The notes under the pieces were generated by a model. That model was given only the letters and a program-made list of their open reading frames with translations. It had not been told where the DNA came from and did no database searches. 64,000 nucleotides of DNA, from the NCBI RefSeq assembly GCF_003597395.2, contig NC_133778.1:28868918-28932917 (forward strand). The letters are read 5' to 3'. Of the stretch, positions 23,911 to 34,300 are shown piece after piece. Origin of the DNA: Chelonoidis abingdonii. Its lineage: Eukaryota > Chordata > Testudines > Testudinidae. Every line of letters begins with the position of its first letter. Within the stretch, counting starts at the first letter, position 1. A program made the translations under genes and the position numbers.

Positions 23911-25576
23911 AAGTAATTTTTACAGAAGGCTTCAGACTACAGTGGCGTTCTGTGTGACCTAGGAACATTTGTAGACCATAAATCCTCTGCTTAAGAATAC
24001 CATATTAACCACCAAATCTTATGCTTTGTGGAAGAGGACACTTGTGTGCATTGATGCATGATGAGTAACATGGGAACTATTTTGTTCTTTATTGATTGTT
24101 ACTAGCAGATGTTCATTTGGGGTTTAATATATTTCTCATTAAGATAATCTGACAAGCAGTTATTACATAAATTAAAAAAATCACAAAAATGCACAGTTTG
24201 CACTTTAAAAACTGGTTCTTATGTCCTAATGCATGATCATTTGATTTCTCAAGGCGTATGCTCTGTGGAAGAAGCTTTTCAGTAATGAATGAGGTTGTTT
24301 TCCATATTGACCTCATGCAGTACATAATTACAGACCAACCATAACAATTGACTGCAAATATATATGTGTCTGTGTAAACACACTTCTCAGAAAGATTATA
24401 AAGAGCTTGCAATGTAGTTAAATTCATATAATATTTATGGAAAGAATATGTCCTGTGCTGAGGCTCGCACAGATTCTACAAAGTGAGCACTGACAAAAAC
24501 TCTATCTTAGTAAGCAGTGCTGTAAAGTTAGTCTCTAGAATGGCTTGGTTATGAACAACATTGTTATTTAATAACGATGCCTCTATTTTGCTGTAGTATG
24601 TATGCACTGGCAGGAATTTTAATACAAACTCAGGGAGAAATCCTGTATGCGATATTCTGCGTGTTATGATTTAATGCAAATGTTCTGTATCTTAATCTGT
24701 TTTAAGGTTACTTTTCTTATTTACTATATCTGTTTTGGATGTGTATAGGTTACCTTAAACTATAATCATTTTTAGGCCCAGTCCATGGCCCCTGTGTATA
24801 TACAACATAGAGAATAGCGTGGAGCTGTACCACTGAACTAGGCTAATGCAAGTCTTAGATACTATGTAATTCTCCAGCCCCAAACTAAGGGCTGGACCTG
24901 TTCTTTGCTCCCTGATGGCAGTATCTGGTGGTCAGGGAATCAGGGGATGATTTCAGGGAAGGCAGTGCCTCCCCAGTATCTGAATGGGGAAGGGAATTAC
25001 TTTCTAGATGAGTGACAACCAGGGAGACTGAATAGATCAATTGACCTGTGCAGTTATGTTCTACCTTAGAGATCCATTGCAGATTTGTTACATGAGATAG
25101 GATGGGGAACACATTATGGCCAGAAAAACCTACCCTATTTCAGCTGAAGTAGTCATTTCCTACACCTCCCCTATGCCTTTCAATCAGGAGTGGAGGTTAG
25201 CAGGAGTTCCTGCCACCTTAGGAGACAAACTTCTGCAACCCAACACTGGGAAGAGAGGGGTTCCAGCTTATGCTGAGGGCAGATAAGGAATAAAATGAGC
25301 TTATCTGCATAAAGATTCCCAGTGACTCATTGTTTTTACTTCATGTTTCAGATAAAGTTGGCAAATGCAGCCAGGCACAAAAGGGGAAAGAATTGACCCC
25401 ACAATAAAAGGAGTAGGTGCATAATGAAGTTTGAGCGAAGCTTCAGGCTGGGTTTTAGTTGATCAGAACCAATTGTTTTCCCATCTTTATTAACAGGACG
25501 TGTTTTTTGTTCAGTTGTCTATGCAAATTTTTACTTAGAAATATTCATATACAGGAACATTGGCTGCATCAGCTTT
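23911..25576. other. Non-coding, no recognised element
   Basis: Nothing beyond ordinary sequence. Minus-strand frames at 24113-24427 and 24885-25112 lack any recognisable domain. Confidence 0.5.
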
Positions 25577-25665
25577 CATAGATTTAAGTCCGGAAGGGAC
25601 CATTATGGTCAACTAGTCTGACCTCCTGCATAATACAAGCCAAAGAAGTTCACCCAATTTTCTTG
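25577..25665 (-). repeat. CR1 LINE 3' tail fragment
   Basis: TTCATAGATTTAAGTCCGGA followed by AGGGACCATTATGGTCA and TGACCTCCTGCATAATAC is the reverse complement of a CR1 3' end, similar to the tail at 16704-16790. It is a short 5'-truncated copy. Confidence 0.8.
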
Positions 25666-26048
25666 CTATCCATAATAAATTAGCATACAGGTAAACAAAG
25701 TGATTCATTTCAAATATATTTCAAACAATATTCCTAGCATTCCTGGATCTTATTTTTCATGATTAGAATAATTGGAAAGTAACATTTGATTCTTGTAGAA
25801 CAGACACTTAAGATTTTGCTCATGATATAAAAATATTGAGTAAAAATGTTTAAGTAGCAGAGATTGAGGACTGTGTGCAAAAGAGATGCACACATATACA
25901 ACTCATGTAATTGCCCTTGAAATTAGGTAAATAAGCACCTGTTTGCAGTGTTAGCTGATTTACTTGGACAGGTGTGATTTTTGAATGCACAAACGTGGGT
26001 GCATGCGTGCTCATTTATTAATGTGCAGTTCTTGGTAGTTCTGCCTTT
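25666..26048. other. Non-coding, no recognised element
   Basis: No structure noted other than AT-rich sequence between a CR1 tail and the solo LTR. Confidence 0.5.
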
Positions 26049-26690
26049 TGTGACAAAGTTCCTCCTCTACCTTGGTGGGTCCTGCGCTTATCGGCAGCTT
26101 TGCTCACCTCAGTGATCTCCCCCACAGTCTGGATCAACTCCTCCTGTGTCTGATCAGGAGTTGGGAGGTTTGGGGGGAACCCGGGCCCGCCCTCTACTTC
26201 GGGTTCCAGCCCAGGGCCCTATGGATTTGCAGCTGTCTATAGTGCCTCTTGTAACAGCTGTGTGACAGCTACACCTCCCTGGGCTACTTCCCCAAGGCCT
26301 CCTCCAAACACCTTCTTTATCCTCACCACAGGACCTTCCTCCTGGTGTCTGATAACGTTTGTACTCCTTAGTCCTCCAGCAGCACACCCTCTCAGTCTCA
26401 GCTCCTTGTGTCTCTTGCTCCTGGCTCCTCACATACACTTCCTCTCCTCTGGCTCCTCCCTATCTGACTGGAGAGAGCTCCTTTTAAAACCCAGGTGCCT
26501 GATTAGCCTGCCTTGATTGGCTGCAGGTGTTCTAATCAGCCTCTCTGCCTTAATTGGTTCTAGCAAGTTCCTGACTACTCTAGTGCAGACCCTGCCCTGG
26601 TCACTCAGGGAACAGAAAACTACTCACCCAGTGACCAGTATATTTGCCCTCTGCCAGACTCCTGCACCCCACTGGCCTAGGTCTGTCACA
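26049..26690 (-). mobile_element. Solo LTR, Gypsy-like
   Basis: The 642-bp block begins TGTGACAAAG and ends CTGTCACA, so the LTR has TG..CA termini inside a short inverted repeat (TGTGACA/TGTCACA). Flanking CTTT (26045-26048 and 26691-26694) is a plausible 4-bp TSD. Read on the minus strand there is a TATA-like GGTTTTAAAAGGAGCTC (complement of about 26475-26490) with CCAATCAAGG and CCAATTAAGG upstream, a CCAAT-type promoter layout. I recall this sequence as an abundant turtle Gypsy-type LTR. No internal gag-pol sequence lies on either side, so recombination between two LTRs probably removed it. Confidence 0.78.
26475..26540 (-). promoter_or_regulatory. LTR core promoter (TATA with upstream CCAAT motifs)
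   Basis: On the minus strand CCAATCAAGG lies upstream of TTTTAAAAGG within the solo LTR. The order and spacing fit a pol II promoter. Whether it is active today cannot be judged from sequence. Confidence 0.45.
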
Positions 26691-28727
26691 CTTTTTAAAG
26701 AATTTTATCTGAGCTGTGGTATATAATGTAGCATTGAAAATTCAGACAGAAGAGTTTGATCTTGGGAAAACTTGTTTTGAAACCAAAATCCCGTTTTCAC
26801 CCCCAAGAGGTTGTGTCCTTGGGTCAAGGTTGAAGTGTAGTGACAGGATGTTGTTGAGAGCATCCACATGCTGCTGCCAAGGCTATTGGTGTTTTGTGAG
26901 CAGAGGGTTTCTATCTATGTTGTTGTCAGGCTGACACCTTTCAACAACCAACCATTTAATCTTCCTTGTTCCTGAAATCAGTACAAAACTAGACAAATCG
27001 CCGTTTATTTGTTTCAGCTTAAACAATATAGAAGATGCCTACCCCAGGGTGTAGGCACCCTGCCATGAATTGTATACACGATTCATAACAATAAAAACAA
27101 AAGAACAGCAAACTACCCCTACATTAACCAAACATACAGCAAGGAAAACAAAATCACCCCACTTCCCAGATTCCCACAGACCTTACAGCTCAACGCCCCT
27201 CAGATGCTTGTTCCAAATATAGGCTCTGTCTGTTGTAGGAGGAAAATTGTGCATGTTAATATGTTCCAGCAGATCATGAAATCTCTTATCCTAAAAGGCT
27301 GACTGTGCCAAGCTCCTGTTACGTAGACTGTAATTTCCTTTCTAAAGAGAGAAGAAGCATCTGGTCCTACTCAGACCAAACTGTGGTATCCTTTCTCCAC
27401 ATCAGCAGGGTGAGACTCCAGCTTGACTGGTCAGGGTCAGCTGTATATTGCAAGGAATCTTTTAATCTATACAAACCAGTAGGATTGGACCTGAACCAAA
27501 ATCCCAGACCTGAGCACTCTGAAATGTTAGGAAAAATCTCATCCTGCAGTTGCTCAGGACCAAGTCTGCGTACCAGGAATAATCTCCCTTATACAGTACT
27601 TCTAAGAATGAGAACACAAACTCTAAACATCTGTTGCACCAAAATTAGTGATCACAAATCTCAATAAATTGAGCTAACTAAAGTGTTTTTCCCCTACAGT
27701 GAGAGCTGGGAAGAGGGCTACTTTTTACTTTATGAGATAAGAACTGAATGGATACACTTTACTGATAAAAATTCTAGACTATAACAATTTATTTCTGACT
27801 CCTTTTCATTGAAACTGGAATGATCCATGACGGATCTTTTAAAGTAATTATGATAAAGGAATTGCCCATTTCTTTGTGGTGGTAGAATTTCCAGCAAAAA
27901 GTCACCTAATAAATGTAGTGGTATGTTCCTCAGAAAGTGATGATCTCATTGGAGAAAAGGCAGATATCTTTTTTTTTATTATTGTTGAGAGGAAGGAGGT
28001 GGGTGAGATATCATCTTTCTCCCATCTCCAATTCTAATATGGGGGATCTTTTCAATCCCGAGGAAGGAGGGTACCAAGACCTTACCTGTTGTCTGATTGT
28101 TGATAACATTAAAGACTCCTTGACACTACAGTGGATTGAGGGTGAAGAACATCGTACCAGCACCTCAAGGCCTGGAGAGAGGAGATGATCCACATGGTGC
28201 TTCACCTCATGGCTTAAGGAAAATGATGCTTTCAGCATCTTTCCAAGCTTGATGAGGAGGGAAGGAATCCTCCAGGTACAACACCACCCACTCCAAGCCA
28301 GACAACATAATGAGTGTGTTCTTAGAGACCACCTCTCTCCTCAGGCTGAGATCTTAAGATGGGAGACCCTGGATGCATTTATCAGAGGGGTTGGGGTCGG
28401 GTGTTCTCAACAGAGAGTCTTTGAACCTTGATCCCATTTCCTCTTGTCTGAATAAACCCTTTGTTGAATTTTGGGGAGCGCTACAAGGTCTACTTATTTA
28501 GCCAGGCTCTTTCAGAGGAGGCAGGCTGATCGGAAGCAAATTTCAGGTTTGGTGCTGATATTTTGTTAACTGTGACTTATGTTCATAATATATTTTCAAT
28601 ATTGAATTGGTTACTTGCTTAGATAAGTGTACTGTAAACCAAAAAAATAAACTAATAAATATTGTTAATAAAAAAACACAGCTTTTTACTATGTTATATT
28701 TTTCATGATCTTTCTGTTAGGAAAGAT
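26691..28727. other. Non-coding stretch, one small hairpin
   Basis: A hairpin TGCCTACCCCAGGGTGTAGGCA occurs near 27032-27055 (GCCTAC and GTAGGC arms). The 27000-27300 portion reads on the minus strand like the end of some retroposed transcript (AATAAACGGCG near its end) but I cannot name it. The open frame at 27305-27667 is 120 codons without known motif. Near 28440-28550 a segment with GAGCGCTACAAGGTCTACTT may be an old repeat. Confidence 0.45.
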
Positions 28728-28812
28728 GGGCCAGATCGTCAGCTCCTGTAAATTAGTGTGATTCCATTACTTCAGTAGAGTAATACACAATAACTGAAGA
28801 TCTGGCCCAGAG
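28728..28812. repeat. Fold-back (palindromic) interspersed repeat
   Basis: GGGCCAGATCGTCAGCTCC at the left and CTGAAGATCTGGCCCA at the right are inverted copies; the middle contains TGTGATTCCATTACTTCAG. The same family, in poorer condition, is seen at 55990-56050, 58524-58608 and 59560-59618. It has no coding capacity. In such families the element is essentially all terminal inverted repeat. Confidence 0.7.
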
Positions 28813-31800
28813 GATTGATCTCAGTCATAGTGTGGTAATTGAAGTAATGAAACTGTACATCAAATATGAAACAAATTAAACATTGATCAAATGCATGTAT
28901 GCAGTGGAAGTAAGAAGTATGTGATGTGGATTAATATAAGTATGAGGATGTGTAGTTTACAAAATAAGTGCACTATACAACAGGGAGAATAACCCTGCAA
29001 AACAATGCATTGAGGCTGCAGCCTTTTTAAAAAGGGGACAAATCTTGAGTTCATTTCCATACTCACATAAACCTACAAAGCAGTAAAAGTGCTGTGTTTC
29101 TTCTGTGCCAGCAGGCCATATGGGAGAAAGGCCATGTAATGCAGCTCTACATCCCCAATATGCTACAGGGAGGTCCCCACTTTGGTTATCTCTAACCAGA
29201 AGTAATATGGAATGGAGGAAGTGGGCATGTGGCCAGTGAGTTCATACTGAATAGGGGGTCAACTCTACTTTGGAGAAAGCATCAAATTGTGTCTCTACTT
29301 TCTTTCTTATCTTGCAGTGCCACAGGCCAGTACTGGGGCATAAAGTCCCTGAACAACGTGGGAATCAATAATAATTTCCTTTAGCCATGCTCTACAGCAG
29401 CACATATTTCTTGAAGCTAATTCCCTTCACTTAGATTTGCTTAGTTTTTTCAGGCTTTGCTCATAGAAGATACACCATTTTTCTTTTAAGCCAACCTTAT
29501 CTGTTGAGCCACAACATTCACTCTCATAGTTGGTTGTAAACCATGTTATTTTTTTTCCACACAAAGTGATACATCCAGCATTGCAAAGAAAAATACAATA
29601 CACCCTAAATAGATTATTTAAGCAGTCTAATGGAATAACCCCACTTTTGCAATTAGCAACCAATTGCCATAGTAAAACAAGGTGAAATCAATCCCTGCTG
29701 TAATTCTCTTGAATATATGTGGTCTAGAATATAAGGAAATATTTTGTGTATTAACTTTATGGTCACCATATTTCCAGGGAGGATTGTCAATGGCTGTCAA
29801 TGGTTCTCAATATTTTGCTATGCAAGTTAGTTTCTCAGGCAGTCAGATTGCAAACGCCTGTAATACTATTTCCTCATAACCACAAAGTGCAGTAGACATA
29901 GTTGCCATACTTTGTTAATCTCTTCATTCTGACTGTGACCTAATTAACTTGCATTGGATAATGCTCAGGAAAATGGCAGATATTTTAAGAACTTATTACA
30001 TATTTACCAGTCTCTCTTATCCAATTTACAGGCTTAACAATAAAAGGAAAGAACAGTTATCCAATTAAAACGAAGTGTGATGTAGTGTATGAACTTTCCA
30101 AAATCCTTTGCAGTTCTCACAGGCGTCTGCTGTTCAGGACTTTCTCTACAGTTGCTGTAGGTTTTGAAATGAATGAAACAAAAAGAGTGAGTGACAGATG
30201 TAGAGGGGCAGAAACCTTTGTTATTCCTTGTGGTCTACAGCTTTAAAATGTTTATTTTTGTAAATGTGAATTAAATTCACACTTGTCTTATGAGTTTGGA
30301 GGTAGGAAAATCCTAGAGGTTTTCTAGGATTATTAGATGTACAGAGAACGTATGAGGCAAGGGAAAACTATGATTAGTAATTATATTGTAAACTCTGTTC
30401 ACAGAAATTATACACCAAGCAAGCAAAACCGGCTACAAAATAGTAGTGCATAAAAAAGAGAAGGATGATTTGGGCCAAAACTAAAAGTGACCTACTCTGA
30501 GACACTAAGAAACCACACTTAAATGATAGAAGAGGCTAAGACTCATGGATAGATATGTAACAAGTGTCACTCCAGGAACCACTCTGTGTAAGTGTGAGAC
30601 CCAAGAACTACATGAATTATTGGGACATGGAAATGCAGTGCCAATTGTTAGGTCATCACCAGTAAAGCTAATATGTTTGTTTTGTAGTTCGCTATTGGCA
30701 AACCCAATTTCACATCTCTCGGCCATTGGACTTGCTATGTATGCCAAAGACTCTTAGTTCAAAATAGCTACTGAATTTGGTGACTTTCCAGGCACACTGG
30801 AAAAGACAACTGTTTTAGTGGGTTTTTGGAGAGGGCTGCATGTATACTTTGTCGTTGATGAAGGGTGTGGGTGACTGATTAAATGAATTCCTATGGAACT
30901 GATTATATTAATGTTGCTAAATTTAATTTAATTGTATTTATTGGATAATTAATTGTTAGGACACCTAGAGTCTTGAATAGGTATTTTTATTTTAAGTCTA
31001 AATAAATATGATGGGCACAAAGTCATTCATTCAGGAAATCTATATTTCTATCAGGTTAATTTCTTTTGTGTAAATAATCCTTTCTGTAATCCCAGTGCCA
31101 TTGTTCTGCATTTCTGATATAAATAACTTTCATAAATGAAAGTGAGGGGATACCAAATGTGTGTGAAACATAACCAACTTTGGGACCAAAATGAGAGATT
31201 TGTCAAAATGGCCGGGTTCTGGACCTGGATCCTCAAGTGTTTGTCACTTGAGAGGTAACCCCTGTTTTCTGGTAGCAGAAATTCTGGTGTCCCTTCTCCA
31301 TTACCTGGGTCAAAGTTACCCAGAAATGCTATTTCTTTTAAAGGTGTGATTTTCTTCTTTAAGTTACTGGTGATACTAGTCTTTCTGATCTGCTGTGCTC
31401 TGAATCCACTGCCTGCCTTAGGAAGCCCTCCTCACTAGTTGACAGGAAGCCTTTTCTGCGGCATATGAGTGGGCTTAGTTCAGCACACTAACATAGATGG
31501 ACACATGCCATCAGAGCTAGTGGTGAATGAGGGAGAAGCTTGGTATGTCTAAAAAACTCTGTTCTTCCTCCCCAAGTATTTCAGCAGTATGTACTGGGGA
31601 TAAGGAGCATACCAAAGGACAAAAGGAGAGAAGAATGAGAGAGGGGTTCCACTGTCAACAGTGTGTTCAGCCATAGCTGGTACCCTTAACTGTGACATAC
31701 TGTTACTGCACTCAAGTGTTAGCTGGTGTCTGAATAGAGATATGAATAAAACATGGCTTCACTGAAAACACACAAAGACAAATGTAGTTCTAGAGAAAAA

Positions 31801-32345
31801 ATTAAAGCAATCTAGGGAATGCATTTCTCATGGTCACCATAAGAAAAAACAAATAAATTATCAGCTTCTGGATGGACACATGCATCAGTGAAAGGCAAGT
31901 GTGTATTGCTTTGCAGAAACAGATGCCCTTCCATGCCATTTTTATACAACAGGAATAAATTCAGAAGTAAAACTAGGACAGAAAACTGTTATAGAGACAG
32001 TGGAAAAGTAAATTGTGATGCATGTGAAGCTAAATTTCATAGATACTGATGTTGAAATAAATGAGGAAATGCACATGCTAGTTTAAAAGAAATCGGAGAA
32101 ACAAAATCAAAGTGAAATTATGCCACAGACAGATGAAATACAAGATCATCCATGGGAAATTCTGGAATCAACATGTGCACATGGAACAGAGATGAGTAAT
32201 TTTTCATAGTAGATGGTTACTAGAAAGTTTGAAATGTTCTTAATACCAAAAGCAACATTAAAAAAAAAAAAGAAAAGAAAAAAAAGAGAATAGATAAAGC
32301 CAAATAATGCATTTTTGGACAACTACTTAGAAGTGCTTTCAAATG
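28813..32345. other. Non-coding, mostly unique; poly-A tract and a hairpin
   Basis: No gene supported. There is an A-rich tract at about 32262-32290 and a hairpin CTCAAGTG(31232-31239)/CACTTGAG(31245-31252) with a 5-nt loop. Frames at 29427-29663, 30505-30747 and 30545-30757 (the last two overlap on opposite strands) have no recognised domain. Confidence 0.5.
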
Positions 32346-32515
32346 CACCTCTACCCCAATATAATGCTACCCGATATAACATGAATTCGACTATAAAGCG
32401 GTAAAGCAGCGCTCGGGGGGAGGGTGCTACGGATGTTCGATATAACGCTTTTTCACCTATAATACAGTAAGATTTTTTTGGCTCCCGAGGACAACGTTAT
32501 ATCGGGGTAGCGGTG
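32346..32515. mobile_element. Mariner-like MITE
   Basis: A 170-bp element whose ends are inverted repeats: CACCTCTACCCCAATATAA on the left and the complement of TTATATCGGGGTAGCGGTG on the right. Inner arms also pair (GATATAACA near the left, GATATAACG further in). The right flank is TA; the left flank is TG, probably a mutated TA. GATATAAC repeats and CpG-rich centre are typical of this reptile MITE. No coding frame. Confidence 0.72.
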
Positions 32516-32599
32516 TATATATAAAGGTGTTAATTTACAACGCTCAGATGTCAAATGGAAACTAGGCTGAAGATGAAGAATGTCTTAGATGTGGATTCT

Positions 32600-32930
32600 G
32601 TTCTTAGTTGTACCACAGGGTAAGGTCAAGATTTTGAAAAGTTGCCTCTACTATTTGGTGTCTCAAATTTTGGATGCCCAGTTGGAAAAACGTAAAGGCA
32701 TCTCATCGGTAGTTATTTTAAATGTGTTTCAAGATGGGCACTTAGCCTAAAGATAACTCGAGCTGTGTTCCCAAAATCAGTGACCACTTTCCAAAAATTT
32801 GGCTTGACTACCGGATCTTGGGCAAATTACTTTAGGCCAACATTTTCATTAGTGGTAGGTGCCTCCATTTTTGGTTAAACAATTTGAGACACTTTGGACC
32901 TGACTTTTAGAGGCACTGTGCACTTGCTCA
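32600..32930. repeat. Imperfect inverted-repeat element
   Basis: TTGCCTCTACTATTTGGTG with TGTCTCAAATTTTGGATG on the left has an inverted partner at about 32880-32925 (AATTTGAGACACTTTGG, TTTAGAGGCACTG). This supports a fold-back repeat of about 300 bp, strongly diverged. Termini and class are not resolved. Confidence 0.4.
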
Positions 32931-32984
32931 TCATATTCACTTGAGTTTGTACTGTGATGGTTCAGCAGTTCTAAAAAATCAAGA

Positions 32985-33480
32985 TCAACGTGTCTCCAGC
33001 TGAGCAGTCACAAACAATGGCCAGTTTCAAAATGTTCCTTAATCTCTATATGACTCAATTTCCTAACTGTAAAGTAGGAGCAATCAGGAGTGGCGCCAGG
33101 GTTTTTGGCGCCCTAGGCGGGGGTTCTTCCACGCTCCCGGTCGTTGGCGGCAATTCTGCAGCGGGGGGGTCCTTCTGCGCTCCCGGTCTTCGGGGCACTT
33201 CGGTGGGTGGGTCCTGGAGCGAGTGAAGGACCCACCGCAGAATTGCCGACGACGACCCAGAGTGCAGAAGGACCCCCCCGCTGTCGAATTGCCGCTGAGG
33301 TCAGCAAAATGCCACCCTCCCAAATCCTGGTGCCCTAGGCGACCGCGTAGGTCGCCTAAATGGAAGCGCCGGCCTTGGGAACAATAATACTACTTACCTC
33401 ACAAGCGTGCTATGAAAGTTTGTACAACATTTTGATATCTTCCGACAGGAGATTGTACATACCTGTAAAGTAGTATTGTT
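32985..33480 (+). repeat. MIR SINE split by a transposon insertion
   Basis: The left half reads CTTAATCTCTATATGACTCA and TTTCCTAACTGTAAAGTAGG; the right half resumes with CAATAATACTACTTACCTCA and ATTTTGATATC. Joined in order these follow the MIR consensus (cctcagtttcc..ctgtaaaatggg, then aataatactacctacctca). The hAT-like element 33085-33377 separates them, so MIR is the older repeat. Confidence 0.7.
33085..33377. mobile_element. GC-rich hAT-like element, second copy
   Basis: Starts CAGGAGTGGCGCCAGGG and contains TTGGCGCCCTAGGCGG, matching the start of the element at 11157 almost base for base. The right end GCGCCGGCCTTG is an imperfect inverted repeat. Flanks GGAGCAAT (33077-33084) and GGAACAAT (33378-33385) form an 8-bp TSD with one difference. 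The interior is CpG-rich, about 293 bp in total against 726 bp for the larger relative, and includes an inverted repeat (CCTTCTGCGCTCCCGG versus the complement around 33260). No coding frame. Confidence 0.82.
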
Positions 33481-33484
33481 TTAT

Positions 33485-33515
33485 TCATCATATATAGATA
33501 GATATATAGATAAAA
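33485..33515. repeat. TATAGA-type simple repeat
   Basis: A short run of tatataga/gatata units. Ordinary microsatellite-like sequence. Confidence 0.6.
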
Positions 33516-34212
33516 TGTCATTTTAGGATATTCATTACGTTTCACCTTCTAAAGGAAAAAGATCTCCTTAGGTTACAGATTCCCCAGATTATAATCTTGT
33601 GTAACATTTTTAATATAGTCACGTTAAAGTGGTTTAACAACATTTTTGGCATTTTTATATTAACATGCAAAATTAATTACAGTATGTAATATGCAAAGGT
33701 AAAATAGGCTAACCCCATTAACAGTTAGCATAGGGAATTAATTAGTACATAGCTCATTTTATCTCAGATTCACCAAATGAATAGAGAAAAACAGCAGAAA
33801 ACTAAACATATTTCAGAAGGTCCATGTGAATTTATCAGCATTAGTATCCTCATATCGTATCTTCCAGTTCTGCCAGTGATTCCAATGTACCTCATTCCAT
33901 CTCAAAAGTTTTAAATTCTAAAAAATACTCAAGAGCTTTTGTGATCTTCAGGCACTAGGTCATTTGTATTTGCAAAATATTTCCAGTATTATTGTTACGG
34001 TGAAGTTTGCAGCAAATGGTTCATGTTCCTATGTAATTAAGCACCTGAAGGTCAATTATTTTCATATTTCTGATAAGAACCAGAGAAGACAAAGCAAGAC
34101 TCAAGGCTCTGAATAATTTTTAGTACTGACAGAACTCACAGCAGCTCCATCTGTACCCAAATGACAGGATTTTGTGAAAACAAACACATAGGAAGAGAAA
34201 ACTAGAGAATCA
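33516..34212. other. Non-coding, no recognised element
   Basis: AT-rich, with no supported gene or repeat. Confidence 0.5.
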
Positions 34213-34300
34213 AACCAAACTGCAAACCCTGCACATAATGGAAACCACCCCAAGCCAAGGAGTGCAGCAGCACCCCTAGTTCCAGCACCTATGCCTGATT
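34213..34300 (-). repeat. Truncated DNA-transposon end
   Basis: The minus strand reads CAGGCATAGGTGCTGGAAC, CTAGGGGTGCTG and then GGTGGTTTCCATTATGTGC. From memory this is the end of an abundant turtle DNA-transposon repeat. Only one end is present; the other arm and a TSD are missing. Confidence 0.5.

Noticed and set aside
27305..27667. 120-codon frame that might be an exon
   Set aside because: No known motif, no convincing splice sites at its edges and no repeat-derived protein similarity.
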